Notes: a model not told the origin generated them from the letters alone. DNA of 15,290 bases from Lachnoclostridium sp. UBA1241 (GCA_002308955.1 DBWJ01000067.1:1154-16443); one strand, 5' to 3'. Shown: positions 5,443-13,157, numbered from the stretch's first letter. A program made the numbers and translations.

Positions 5443-6407
5443 TTGCCAAGGGGCGGGAGTTCGTGTATATCGTATGTATCATAATAGATTTCAAATGCCG
5501 TTTCCGTATCGCCGGAAAGTTCGATCAGTGCTCCTGCCTGAAACATCCCGGACAGACTGCCGGACGGTGCCTCCCAGGCGGCGTTTGAAACAACCCGGAA
5601 GCTTTCACCCGCTTCACCGGATGCCCGAAGGATTGCTTCCGCTTCGAAAAGCAGCGTTCCCGTTGCGATATGATAATCGCTTGACACGATTGCAACCTGC
5701 GTGACGGAAGGATAATCCTTTGTGAGAATGTCATAGGTAAATATGGCATTTTGCGCAGTTGTAAGAGAATTCGCCTCGACGATCACGCGGTTTTCTTCTA
5801 TACCGTTTTCAATCAGCCATTTTGCCATCTCGCCGGCTTCGGTTGCGGAGGGGTTCAAGGTTGCCGTTCCGCCGCCCGTGCAGACGATGTACGCGTTCGG
5901 GTATTTCTGCGCGCTTCGAAGAACTACCTTAAGCCGCTCGAGAAGCTCCTCCCGCATGGAGCCGTCCGGCGCCAGCTGGAAGCCGAGGGCAACGATGCAA
6001 AGCGAGTCGTCCGTTGGAAGTCCGTCGGGCAGGACATCGTAGTGAAGCGTCTGACTCTCCTCAAGGGACATCCACAGTTTTGTGATTCTCTCCCAACGCT
6101 CACTGAGGTCTTTGTCAACGGACTCCAGTTCTTTCAGGAGTTCCTTCATATGGCCGGAAGCCTCGTCGCCGTAATTGCCGTAATCCACAACGAACTCTTC
6201 GATGATCTCCTGAGCCGCCCGTTTTACCGGTTCGGTGGGCTGCACTTCGGTCGGCTGACACTCCGTGGGCTTTTCGGAAACCGTCGGCGTTACCGAAACA
6301 GTCCCGTCCGATGTCTTTTCTTTCTTCGATTGACAGCCTGCGAGCAGGAGTACCGAAAGGATTACTCCCGACAGAACCGCAGCAAATCTTGTGCATTTAA
6401 GTCTCAT
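5439..6407 (-). CDS. Lipoprotein with a DUF218 (YdcF/SanA/ElyC-like) domain
   Basis: The 322-residue protein starts with a lipoprotein signal peptide whose lipobox LLAGC places the acylated cysteine at 25. A Thr/Pro/Glu-rich linker with repeated PTE motifs covers about 35-62. A helical segment precedes a DUF218 domain from about 132, recognised by the series IVALGFQL, VCTGGGTATLNPSATEAGEMAKWLIENGI, VEANSLTTAQNAIFT and IVSSDYHIATGT. DUF218 proteins such as SanA and ElyC are usually membrane-anchored and linked to envelope or peptidoglycan homeostasis. Here the domain would be tethered outside the membrane by lipid. AGAGG lies 8 nt before the start codon. It follows the 549-residue lipoprotein by 27 nt without a terminator, so the two form an operon. 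The substrate is unknown. Confidence 0.85.
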   Translation of the reverse strand: MRLKCTRFAAVLSGVILSVLLLAGCQSKKEKTSDGTVSVTPTVSEKPTECQPTEVQPTEPVKRAAQEIIEEFVVDYGNYGDEASGHMKELLKELESVDKDLSERWERITKLWMSLEESQTLHYDVLPDGLPTDDSLCIVALGFQLAPDGSMREELLERLKVVLRSAQKYPNAYIVCTGGGTATLNPSATEAGEMAKWLIENGIEENRVIVEANSLTTAQNAIFTYDILTKDYPSVTQVAIVSSDYHIATGTLLFEAEAILRASGEAGESFRVVSNAAWEAPSGSLSGMFQAGALIELSGDTETAFEIYYDTYDIHELPPLGN

Positions 6408-6434
6408 CTCTGTTACCTCTGAAACTCTTTCCGA

Positions 6435-8084
6435 TTAAAGCTCTCTCCTGCTGAAATATAGAATCAGACAGCCGTCCACTACAATATACTTCCGGTATGC
6501 GGTGACGAATTCTTCGACTGTATAAGTCTTTATTATCTGCTCTCCGGAAGGAGATTCATAGAGCGACCAGCTCGTATCATAGCCGGCTATTCTTACTGTT
6601 CCTTCCGCCTTCATTTCGAGTTCTTCTTCCACGTCCGTACCGTCCGGTGTACACACACTTTCGCTGAAGTATCCACCGTCATTGGCTTCATAAAGGCCGT
6701 AGGTCTCGATTAAAACGGGTGTCCTTCCGTCATTCAGATACAGTGCGGAAATATTCTCCGACCAGGAATAATTCTCTAAATCTACCGGCCGTCTCGCCGC
6801 CACTTCGGTTATAGCAAGGTCCGATTGTACGCCGGGGATTCCGATTGCCTCCCGAAGGGCGTTGGCCTCCGATTCATAGTCCCCGGTCCAGGACAGACTG
6901 CAGGAGACCTCTCCCTTACTGTAATCATATGTCGGAAGCGTCGGAGTTTCCCAATACCTGCAGGATGCAATGTACTGCCCGTCCGTCAGAAGCCGAAGCA
7001 TAATGATGTAATCGTATCGCTCCTCGGTCTTGTCTACGCCATTGAACAGGAAGTATAATCCTTCGCCCTCTGTCTGCTCCACCCGATATCCGGGAGTGCA
7101 GCCGTATCCCGCGCACTCATAGATTTCCACCGTATTGTGCGAGTCTATGTCTAGGGTTGCGAGAAGGTTAATCTTATGCACCGGCTCGAACTTATAAATC
7201 TTCCGAAGCTCTTCGCGATACTGCTCCATATGATCCCGAAGAAGTGTCTCATTTGACGAAAGAAAATCCTTCACCTCCTGCGTCTCAATGCTGTTCCCGA
7301 TGTAGGCTTTTAGTTCGCTCGGATAATACCTGTAAATTCCAAGGAGAGCAGCCGGGGTGTCCTTTTGAAGCGGAGACTGCTGCCACTCGAAATAGTAATA
7401 TCGCTCATGATAATACGAAAGGGCATAATACCGTCCCTCTTTATCCGCAACCGGGCCCTGCAGTTCATCGCCCATGGCCCGCTTAAGCTCGGAATACGTC
7501 ATGGACATGTCGATTCCTTTTCCGATTCCGGCACGGATTGTCTCTGTCCCATAGTTAAATATGAGCACGGCATCGGGATAATCGGAAAGATCAATCGCTT
7601 CGCCGCAGCGCTCATAGGCGAAGAATACCTGTCCGTCCATCGTGAAGGCGCCTTCGGCTTCGTTCCGGCTTTCCTCTCCCCAGTACTCGTACCGGTAATC
7701 GCGGTTGTATGCGGCAATGATTTCTTCCGAACTCTTGTCAAAGTTAGCAAGGATATCGCCGTATTCAATCGGCGCAGCAGTCGGCTCGGCGGTAGGTGCT
7801 GCAGTCGGCTCGGCAGTAGGTGCCGCGGTCGGTTCCTTCGTCGGTTCCGTACCGGGCTCTCCCGTCGGTTCTGCGGTCGGCGCGTCCGGCTGTCCGGTCG
7901 GTGTCTTTGTCAGCTCCGCGCCGGGTGTCCCCGTTGCATTTTCCGCAGGAGCCTTCGTAACTTCCTTCGCCGGCTCCGCCTTCTTCCCTTCCTTATCGCC
8001 GCATGCCGTAAGAAGAACGGCCGCAGCGAGGATCATGAGCAGTCTCATAAGGCGTGATCTGCCCGGTGTCATAACGTGTTTCAT
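6435..8084 (-). CDS. Large lipoprotein with a Pro/Thr-rich linker, function unknown
   Basis: The 549-residue protein has a lipoprotein signal peptide with lipobox LTAC (Cys28). Residues from about 31 to 118 form a disordered Pro/Thr/Ala/Glu linker built of PTAEP and PTAAP units. The remaining 430 residues are an extracellular region rich in Tyr, Glu and Ser with no domain I recognise. The start at 8084 is chosen because GGGGG lies about 9 nt upstream. The ATG at 8120 coincides with the predicted transcription start, so it is unlikely to be used. A promoter lies at 8128-8156, and the DUF218 lipoprotein follows directly. The architecture (lipid anchor, flexible spacer through the wall, folded tail) fits a cell-surface protein of a Gram-positive envelope, perhaps acting on the same target as its operon partner. 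Confidence 0.85.
   Translation of the reverse strand: MKHVMTPGRSRLMRLLMILAAAVLLTACGDKEGKKAEPAKEVTKAPAENATGTPGAELTKTPTGQPDAPTAEPTGEPGTEPTKEPTAAPTAEPTAAPTAEPTAAPIEYGDILANFDKSSEEIIAAYNRDYRYEYWGEESRNEAEGAFTMDGQVFFAYERCGEAIDLSDYPDAVLIFNYGTETIRAGIGKGIDMSMTYSELKRAMGDELQGPVADKEGRYYALSYYHERYYYFEWQQSPLQKDTPAALLGIYRYYPSELKAYIGNSIETQEVKDFLSSNETLLRDHMEQYREELRKIYKFEPVHKINLLATLDIDSHNTVEIYECAGYGCTPGYRVEQTEGEGLYFLFNGVDKTEERYDYIIMLRLLTDGQYIASCRYWETPTLPTYDYSKGEVSCSLSWTGDYESEANALREAIGIPGVQSDLAITEVAARRPVDLENYSWSENISALYLNDGRTPVLIETYGLYEANDGGYFSESVCTPDGTDVEEELEMKAEGTVRIAGYDTSWSLYESPSGEQIIKTYTVEEFVTAYRKYIVVDGCLILYFSRREL
7771..7834 (-). repeat. 24-nt tandem repeat encoding the PTAAPTAE linker unit
   Basis: Two full 24-bp copies (7771-7794 and 7795-7818) and a partial third, differing at synonymous positions, encode the Pro/Thr/Ala linker of the large lipoprotein. 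Repeats of this type often vary in copy number between strains. Confidence 0.7.
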
Positions 8085-8127
8085 GGTAATTTCCCCCTCG
8101 ATATTTCTTCGCTCGGACACTTTCTTG

Positions 8128-8156
8128 ATTATATTACTTCAGATGGCAAATAGCAA
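8128..8156 (-). promoter_or_regulatory. Sigma-A promoter of the two-lipoprotein operon
   Basis: TTGCTA (8156-8151), a 17-nt spacer and TATAAT (8133-8128). Transcription would start near 8121, about 37 nt before the chosen start codon. Confidence 0.7.
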
Positions 8157-8165
8157 CCCGATATG

Positions 8166-8204
8166 AAAAAAGGCTACTGCCCGCAAACCTGCGAAACAGT
8201 AGCC
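8166..8204 (-). terminator. Terminator of the 190-residue lipoprotein gene
   Basis: GGCTACTG and CAGTAGCC (8-bp stem, 8204-8197 with 8179-8172) enclose a 17-nt loop and are followed by six U residues. It lies 16 nt past the stop codon. Confidence 0.8.
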
Positions 8205-8220
8205 CGATGATACGATGAAA

Positions 8221-8793
8221 TTACTTGATTACAAGAGAACCGAGAACGGCCTTAGCCTCTTCGCTGTCAAACTTGAAGCCGCAGGAAGAAACGCGTACGG
8301 ACTTCTCATTGACCGTAGCGATCAGCTCGAAGCCGTATCCGCCCCAACCGTCGCTGTACTGGAAGCCGGTCCACTCGATGTCGCCGTAGGTACCGGAAAC
8401 ATCCTCCTGCTCGTTGGTGTAGGTATTCTTGTTGTAATCGTAATGCTGCTTGGCAAGATCCTCAGTCTCCATCTTGAAGTCGAAGTACTTGAAATCGGAC
8501 TTCTTTACGGAGCAGTAACGGGTGTCTTCTTCATCCATGAAATCACCCTTCTTGAACGTCCAGTCAGCAGGAACGCCTACAGTATAGTCACCCCAGGTCT
8601 CGGTGGAAGCGATGGTCACTACATCCGCGTCGGGGGTAGGAGTTACTTCTTCGGTAACACTCTCGGTAACGTCAGCATCAGCCTTCTTCTTTTTCTTGCT
8701 GCTACTGCTGTCATCATCATCGTCGTCTCCGCAGGCTACCAGGCAAACACTTGCGCAAAGTACCAGCAGAATAAGCATCAAAAACTTCTTCAT
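8221..8793 (-). CDS. Small secreted lipoprotein with an Asp/Ser/Lys block after the lipid cysteine
   Basis: The 190-residue protein has a lipoprotein signal peptide ending in LVAC (Cys21). It is followed at once by six Asp, four Ser and five Lys (23-37), then an acidic/Thr linker to about 62. The C-terminal 125 residues look like a compact, aromatic-rich beta domain (WGDYTVGVPADWTF near its start) with no family I can name. That pattern resembles small photosystem-like or PsbP-type lipoprotein folds seen in Clostridia, but this is only an impression. The start at 8793 has AAGGAGG at good spacing; an in-frame ATG at 8832 lacks one. It has its own promoter and terminator, so it is monocistronic. 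A surface or envelope role is likely from the anchor alone. Confidence 0.85.
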   Translation of the reverse strand: MKKFLMLILLVLCASVCLVACGDDDDDDSSSSKKKKKADADVTESVTEEVTPTPDADVVTIASTETWGDYTVGVPADWTFKKGDFMDEEDTRYCSVKKSDFKYFDFKMETEDLAKQHYDYNKNTYTNEQEDVSGTYGDIEWTGFQYSDGWGGYGFELIATVNEKSVRVSSCGFKFDSEEAKAVLGSLVIK

Positions 8794-8813
8794 TTCTTTA
8801 TTCCTCCTTAATG

Positions 8814-8842
8814 CAGCCGTTTGGGATGCCACCGCGCGGCTG
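8814..8842 (-). promoter_or_regulatory. 5'-UTR hairpin of the small lipoprotein gene
   Basis: CAGCCG (8842-8837) and CGGCTG (8819-8814) form a 6-bp stem that ends a few nt before the AAGGAGG ribosome binding site. It may protect the mRNA or modulate translation; the stem is short. Confidence 0.3.
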
Positions 8843-8861
8843 ATTTACAACAACGAAAGCA

Positions 8862-8889
8862 ATTATATCCCGAAAAATGAAAAAGTCAA
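8862..8889 (-). promoter_or_regulatory. Sigma-A promoter of the small lipoprotein gene
   Basis: TTGACT (8889-8884), a 16-nt spacer and TATAAT (8867-8862), close to consensus at both boxes. The transcript leader would be about 60 nt. Confidence 0.75.
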
Positions 8890-8923
8890 GACGAAAATGA
8901 CAAAAGGGACGGCATTACGGCAG

Positions 8924-10144
8924 TTAACCCTTCGCTTTCTCAATCGCTTCGAAACGCTGTGAAAGGGACGGATGGGAGTATTCGAGGATGATGAGAGCAG
9001 GCGAGGGCGCAACGTCGCCGAAGTCTGCCTGCACGATCTTCTTGAGGCCGGAAACCAGCGCGTCGCCGTAGCCCTCTTCAACCGCAAAGCGGTCCGCGAG
9101 GTACTCATGCCGGCGTGACAGAGCGTTAACAAGAATACCGAGCAGCGGCGAGATCAGCGCAAACTCAACCGACAGGATCAGAATCACCGCAAGTCCGTAG
9201 TTAACCTCGGTAAATCCGAAATCAAAGAAGATGTCCTTGGTCCGTACGGTAAGCCAGGCAAGCACCGACAGGAGAAGCATCTGGACAACCGTCATAATCT
9301 GCCCCTTCAGCGTATCCTTATGGACGCCGTGTCCGAGCTCATGCGCGAAGACCGCACAGATTTCATCCGGCGTCAGCTTCTCGATTAACGTGTCGAAAAG
9401 CACGATTGTCTTCAGCTTTCCGAAGCCCGTGAAGTATGCGTTCGCCTTCGTGGAACGCTTTGATCCGTCCATCACCTCGATGGCCCGGACGGTATAGCCG
9501 TGCTTCGTAAGAAGCGCGGTAAGCTTGTCCCGAAGCTCTCCTTCAGGAAGGGGTGTGAACTTATTAAACACGCGGCTCAGAATCGGATACAGAAAAGCGA
9601 AACCGAAGATAAAAGCGCTCAGAGCGATTGCGAACACAAGAATCATCCAGTCCCCGAGCCCGCGGTGCAGCACGGAAAGAAGCCACGTGAGAAACGTCAG
9701 AATGCCGAGGGAGATAAGCACCTCCTTCACCTGATCCGCGGCAAATGTAACCTTCTTCGTCCGGTTAAACCCGTACTTTTCTTCAATCTTCATCGTGTCG
9801 TAATACGTAAACGGCAGTGTGAAAACAACCGTGAGCGTCGACAGTAAAATCACCGCGAACAGCTGCCAGAACACCGTATCCGAAAACAGTCCGGCCCATG
9901 CCGCGTACAGGTCGGCACCGACCAGCACGATATCCACTACTAAAGCGACGACGGATTCGTAAACGGAAAGACTGCACTTCTCACGACGGTAGGCCTGCCA
10001 TTTGGCGTAGGTCTCGGCATCGTAGATGTCCGCAACGTTAGCGGGAATCGGGTTCCGTGTTGACTGAAGCCGTAGCAATGTGAGTGCCTGCCGGTACAGG
10101 AACACGATGATAAAAAGAATGATGGCAATAATTTTGTAGTTCAT
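8924..10144 (-). CDS. M48-family (Ste24/CAAX-protease-like) membrane zinc metallopeptidase
   Basis: This 406-residue integral membrane protease has the zinc motif HELGH at 268-272 and a likely third ligand E347 in EYLADRFA. Several hydrophobic helices are visible (about 4-18, 65-82, 92-112, 142-160, 165-188, 285-300 and 318-340). The N-terminal membrane region and the EEKYGFNRTK segment before the catalytic domain are typical of the Ste24 branch (Peptidase_M48_N) rather than of HtpX. Bacterial members are membrane-protein quality-control or processing enzymes; prenylated substrates are not expected here. The start is firm, with GGAGG 6 nt upstream. It follows the MATE transporter gene by 20 nt and is probably co-transcribed with it. 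Downstream I see only a weak AAGGG/CCCTT hairpin near 8900-8935 as a possible terminator. Confidence 0.93.
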   Translation of the reverse strand: MNYKIIAIILFIIVFLYRQALTLLRLQSTRNPIPANVADIYDAETYAKWQAYRREKCSLSVYESVVALVVDIVLVGADLYAAWAGLFSDTVFWQLFAVILLSTLTVVFTLPFTYYDTMKIEEKYGFNRTKKVTFAADQVKEVLISLGILTFLTWLLSVLHRGLGDWMILVFAIALSAFIFGFAFLYPILSRVFNKFTPLPEGELRDKLTALLTKHGYTVRAIEVMDGSKRSTKANAYFTGFGKLKTIVLFDTLIEKLTPDEICAVFAHELGHGVHKDTLKGQIMTVVQMLLLSVLAWLTVRTKDIFFDFGFTEVNYGLAVILILSVEFALISPLLGILVNALSRRHEYLADRFAVEEGYGDALVSGLKKIVQADFGDVAPSPALIILEYSHPSLSQRFEAIEKAKG

Positions 10145-10164
10145 TTTTTCCTCCGTTAATATTA

Positions 10165-11523
10165 TTATGCGGCTGATTCTTTCGTAAGATTTTTAAGCCA
10201 TATGTATTTGTTGTACCGCCACCTTATGAACGGCACCTTCACGAGCTCATCTAAGCACATGATCACGTAAACAGCCATGACCGGAAGATGCAGCACAAAG
10301 CAGGCGATAAGCGCGAGCGGAATCGCAAAGCACCATGTCGCGATCAAAACACTTACCCCGTCATACATGGAATCCCCGCCCGCCGGGAAAACCCCGCAGG
10401 TAACGATGGTATTGTACGCGAAGGCCACCATATAAATTGCAAGGAAGCTAAGCATCTGTACAAGGTATTTCTTTGCCAGGGGCTCAAGTACATAGAACAG
10501 GTATACAAGCGGCCCCACGATACCGATCAGCAGGACATTTATCATCCCTGAGGCAAATGCCACACCCCAGCTTCGTGCGCCGTATTCCTTTGCTTTCTCA
10601 AGCTCATTCCGTCCGAGGAGCTGCCCGATCATGATACTGATACCGGTAGAGAGACCGTGAGTCAGTCCCTGTATCAGCGACTGGGCAACCGTGGTTACGG
10701 AAGCGGCCGCCGTGGCATCCGTACCGAGATGACCGAGAATGAACGAGTGCATCGTTATGCTGAGGCCCCATGCCAAAGAGGATGTCGCCATTCCGGGAAT
10801 GATCTTCCAAAGGTCCCGCTCATATGCCCGGGAGAAGTATAACAAAGAGTCTTTCCCAAGGCGTATGTCTGCGTTCCGCTGCGCCCATATGACACACCAG
10901 ACCAGCGCAACGATTTCCACAACAACCGTTGAATAGGCGGAACCGTTAGCGCCGAGAGCGGGAATCTTTCCGAATCCGTAGATCAAAAAGAAATCGGCCG
11001 TCATATCAACAACTACGGTAACGACGGAAATCCAAAGGCTCAGCTTCGCATGACCCGAAATCTTCATGATCATCAAAAAGCAATGCAATACCGATGTAAA
11101 AACATAGGAAAAACATACTATCCTAAGGTATCCCGCGCCGATCCGGATCAGCTCCTGTTCGGGAGTCAGTAATCCGATCAGCTGATCTGCGAAGAAGTAC
11201 GCCCCTACCGTGAAGATAACTCCTATAACCATGGCATAGCGGATTGCGATTCCCAGGAATCTTCTTACATTCAGATAGTCCTTTTTGCCCCAGTACTGCG
11301 ATATCAGAATGCTTGAAGCGAAGATTGCGATACTGTAAAAAAGCGACATTACAAACGCGATCTGATTGGCGAGCGATACCGCCGCTATTGCATCCTGCGT
11401 CAGCCGTCCGAGCATAAACGCATCCGATGCTCCCACGAGAGCGCCCAGAAGATTCTGCAGTGCCAAAGGCACGGCAAGGCTCATAAGCTGCTTATTGAAT
11501 TTTTTCTTTTCACCGTCGTTCAC
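10165..11523 (-). CDS. MATE-family multidrug/toxin efflux transporter
   Basis: The product is a 12-helix membrane antiporter of the MATE family (MatE domain twice). The N-terminal sequence LMSLAVPLALQNLLGALVGASDAFMLGRL and the repeat-like second half near ITMHSFILGHLGTDATAAASV are typical. The length of about 452 residues fits the family. Members export cationic drugs or metabolites using Na+ or H+ gradients; the substrate cannot be predicted. I prefer the GTG at 11523 as start because GGGGG lies 6 nt before it. An ATG at 11538 would add five residues but has only a weak site. A promoter lies just upstream, and the M48 protease gene follows 20 nt after the stop, making a two-gene unit. Confidence 0.93.
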   Translation of the reverse strand: MNDGEKKKFNKQLMSLAVPLALQNLLGALVGASDAFMLGRLTQDAIAAVSLANQIAFVMSLFYSIAIFASSILISQYWGKKDYLNVRRFLGIAIRYAMVIGVIFTVGAYFFADQLIGLLTPEQELIRIGAGYLRIVCFSYVFTSVLHCFLMIMKISGHAKLSLWISVVTVVVDMTADFFLIYGFGKIPALGANGSAYSTVVVEIVALVWCVIWAQRNADIRLGKDSLLYFSRAYERDLWKIIPGMATSSLAWGLSITMHSFILGHLGTDATAAASVTTVAQSLIQGLTHGLSTGISIMIGQLLGRNELEKAKEYGARSWGVAFASGMINVLLIGIVGPLVYLFYVLEPLAKKYLVQMLSFLAIYMVAFAYNTIVTCGVFPAGGDSMYDGVSVLIATWCFAIPLALIACFVLHLPVMAVYVIMCLDELVKVPFIRWRYNKYIWLKNLTKESAA

Positions 11524-11558
11524 AAGTTTCCCCCGCATATCGTGTTACCAACTTCGAT

Positions 11559-11587
11559 CTTATACAAACCAGCAAGGTATCTGCAAA
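11559..11587 (-). promoter_or_regulatory. Promoter of the MATE-M48 unit
   Basis: TTTGCA (11587-11582), a 17-nt spacer and TATAAG (11564-11559) on the minus strand. It ends about 35 nt before the preferred GTG start. Upstream, 11607-11639 holds a 7-bp hairpin (CCGGTGC/GCACCGG) without a U tract. Confidence 0.5.
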
Positions 11588-11674
11588 ATGTTTTCTCTAA
11601 GAGCCCCCGGTGCAGAGCACATACATACTATCGCACCGGTTCCTCTTCTCTTCTCCGGTATTTTATCCAGAATC

Positions 11675-12175
11675 TTAAATTTTGTGTAACAAAGTTTTCT
11701 GCTCCTCATCGCTGATAATTCTCTCCAGCACATCTACCGCGTTTTCCACCATCCTGGGACACAACTCCGTAAAGAGATGATGGTCTCTGGCGTACTGAAT
11801 GCCCTGTTCGGTTCTGACATCGCACCCGAGCAGCTCATTGCAGATATAGGATCCGCATTTTTCGGAAAAGCGTTCCATCATGGCTTCATTGACTCTGTTG
11901 GCCTGCATGCGGCTCTCTAAATCTTCTTTGTCCGACTGCCCGTACAGCAGTCCCAACACCATCAGAGCTCCCGTACAGGCGCCGCAGACCTCACCCTTCC
12001 GCATCCCCGAGCCAAAGCATGCCCCGAGTTTCAATGCCTGCTCCTCGGTCAATCCGCATTCCTCCGCAAATGCGGCAAGCACTGACTGTGAGCAGTGAAA
12101 ATGCTCTGAGAAGAGATGGAGAGCCTTTTCTTTGTGCCGGTTTTTCATCCGGCCATCCGGAAACTCTGTTTTCAT
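11675..12175 (-). CDS. C_GCAxxG_C_C family cysteine-rich (putative redox) protein
   Basis: The 166-residue protein carries the family signature of spaced cysteines and glycines: GACFGSGMRKGEVCGACTGAL at about 51-71 (C53, C64, C67). Flanking cysteines are at C28, C40, C107, C112, C118 and C139. Members are small soluble proteins proposed to be redox-active or metal-binding; no reaction is established. The ATG at 12175 overlaps the TGA of the ArsR gene as ATGA, so the two are translationally coupled. A longer frame opening at 12280 lies inside the ArsR gene and is rejected. The coupling to an ArsR sensor with a CxC metal motif suggests induction by a thiophilic metal or metalloid, or another thiol stress. 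That is an inference from context. Confidence 0.88.
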   Translation of the reverse strand: MKTEFPDGRMKNRHKEKALHLFSEHFHCSQSVLAAFAEECGLTEEQALKLGACFGSGMRKGEVCGACTGALMVLGLLYGQSDKEDLESRMQANRVNEAMMERFSEKCGSYICNELLGCDVRTEQGIQYARDHHLFTELCPRMVENAVDVLERIISDEEQKTLLHKI

Positions 12176-12477
12176 TGGCAGCACCTGCCTTTCCCCTCTG
12201 TGGGCTCTTTGCCAGCCAATTTGTCCAGAAATGTCCGAAGGAAGGCCAAAGCATCCGGATTCAGCGAATAGTAGTGCCATTTTCCTTGTTTTCTGTCATT
12301 AACAAGCCCGCAATCCACAAGGTTTTTCATGTGATGCGACAGAGTCGGCTGTGTTATCGAAAACCTCTCCAGGAGTCTGCACCCGCATTTTTCCCCATCC
12401 GACAACATTTTCACAATCTTCAGTCTGTTTGCATCTCCCATAGCCTTGCAAATAAGAGCAGCATCCAAATCATTCAT
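12172..12477 (-). CDS. ArsR/SmtB-family winged-helix repressor with CxC metal motif
   Basis: The 101-residue ArsR-type regulator has the usual core: KAMGDANRLKIVKML, then the recognition region SITQPTLSHHMKNLVDCGLV and the wing DRKQGKWHYYSL. C31 and C33 (EKCGCRLLE) sit in the helix position that senses As(III)/Sb(III) in ArsR. Extra cysteines C55 (VDCGL region), C99 and C100 could take part. It normally represses its own operon and releases DNA when metal binds. GAGGG about 8 nt upstream supports the start at 12477. A 28-bp palindrome covers the predicted transcription start. No arsenite pump, permease or reductase follows; the only partner gene is the C_GCAxxG_C_C protein. Confidence 0.93.
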   Translation of the reverse strand: MNDLDAALICKAMGDANRLKIVKMLSDGEKCGCRLLERFSITQPTLSHHMKNLVDCGLVNDRKQGKWHYYSLNPDALAFLRTFLDKLAGKEPTEGKGRCCQ

Positions 12478-12485
12478 AAGCGCTC

Positions 12486-12513
12486 CCTCACATAGATATT
12501 TTTCTATGTGAGG
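12486..12513. promoter_or_regulatory. Palindromic operator of the arsR-type operon
   Basis: CCTCACATAG and CTATGTGAGG form perfect 10-bp arms around an AT-rich 8-bp centre, directly downstream of the -10 box. The half-site CTATGT also appears in the promoter spacer (12520-12536) and in the hairpin at 12550-12573. The position fits repression by the adjacent ArsR protein. Confidence 0.7.
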
Positions 12514-12542
12514 ATATTATCACATACATAGATACTTGTCAA
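12514..12542 (-). promoter_or_regulatory. Promoter of the ArsR / C_GCAxxG operon
   Basis: A perfect -35 TTGACA (12542-12537), a 17-nt spacer and TAATAT (12519-12514). It is immediately followed by the palindromic operator. Confidence 0.8.
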
Positions 12543-12545
12543 TAT

Positions 12546-12573
12546 AAAAGGTCACATAGTTTTCTACATGACC
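12546..12573 (-). terminator. Terminator of the Nudix-containing operon
   Basis: On the minus strand GGTCATGTAG, an AAAA loop and CTATGTGACC pair over 10 positions (two wobbles), followed by TTTTATA. On the plus strand the stem has C-A mismatches, so it works only leftwards. It lies about 100 nt past the Nudix stop. The AT-rich stretch 12574-12673 between them holds a 12-bp palindrome AAACAGCTGTTT (12626-12637) and nothing else I can name. Confidence 0.6.
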
Positions 12574-12673
12574 TTATTTCTCAATTATTTCTCAATTCTT
12601 TTTCAAAACAGGGCATCTGCTTTTCAAACAGCTGTTTATTAATAAGTTATAACATATGTGCTTAATCTGTTCC

Positions 12674-13108
12674 TCAGTTCTTACGGTTCCGCAGATATTC
12701 TTCGGCTTCCGTAAGCTCCCTTCTCGATTCCTCATATTGCATGCATTTCATAGCTTCTTCATAGTCCATCCAGACGATTTCCGAAACCTCGGATTTCTGC
12801 ATGACGAATTCCTGACCGCGGTATTCTGCCAGAAAATAAACATTCGTCTTCCTGTCATTCGGACGGCCTTCGCGTGCCAGCGGGTGCTCGTCAACCGTTC
12901 GGAAATCATCATACAAAACAACGTCCAGCCCCGTTTCTTCTTTCACTTCACGGATGGCCGTCTCCTGCTCGGTTTCGCCCGGCTCCATGTGGCCTTTCGG
13001 AAAACCATAGTAACCCTGATAGATTCCGACTCCGCGAATAATCACATACTTTCTGGTGTTGTTCTCATTTTTGTAAATGATTACGCCACACGCTTTTTCA
13101 TCCGCCAT
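12674..13108 (-). CDS. Nudix hydrolase, Ap4A-hydrolase-like
   Basis: The 144-residue protein carries a complete Nudix box: GHMEPGE, seven residues, then REVKEETGLD, with all catalytic glutamates present. The opening CGVIIYKN, the segment GYYGFPKGHMEPGE and the small size resemble bacterial bis(5'-nucleosyl)-tetraphosphatases. Other dinucleotide, NTP or RNA-cap-like substrates remain possible. The start at 13108 has AAGGAG 7 nt upstream; an ATG at 13126 would put the ribosome binding site inside the gene. It lies 49 nt after the ASCH gene with no clear promoter or terminator between them, so it is probably the last gene of that operon. A TTGACA near 13134 has no matching -10. Confidence 0.92.
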   Translation of the reverse strand: MADEKACGVIIYKNENNTRKYVIIRGVGIYQGYYGFPKGHMEPGETEQETAIREVKEETGLDVVLYDDFRTVDEHPLAREGRPNDRKTNVYFLAEYRGQEFVMQKSEVSEIVWMDYEEAMKCMQYEESRRELTEAEEYLRNRKN

Positions 13109-13157
13109 GTTCTTTCTCCTTTTCAAACAATGTCAACACTTGATGGCATCGCATATG

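Noticed and set aside
5751..6422. 223-residue plus-strand frame opposite the DUF218 lipoprotein
   Set aside because: Composition and lack of a start signal mark it as an antisense shadow of a recognised gene.
7365..8057. 230-residue plus-strand frame opposite the large lipoprotein
   Set aside because: Its Arg-rich repeats are the antisense reading of the Pro/Thr linker; no ribosome binding site.
11607..11639. Hairpin CCGGTGC/GCACCGG as terminator of the C_GCAxxG gene
   Set aside because: No U tract follows on the minus strand and the loop is long; it is left as a mere inverted repeat.
12626..12637. AAACAGCTGTTT palindrome in the AT-rich gap
   Set aside because: Twelve-base AT-rich palindromes are common, and it lacks a promoter context or partner copy.
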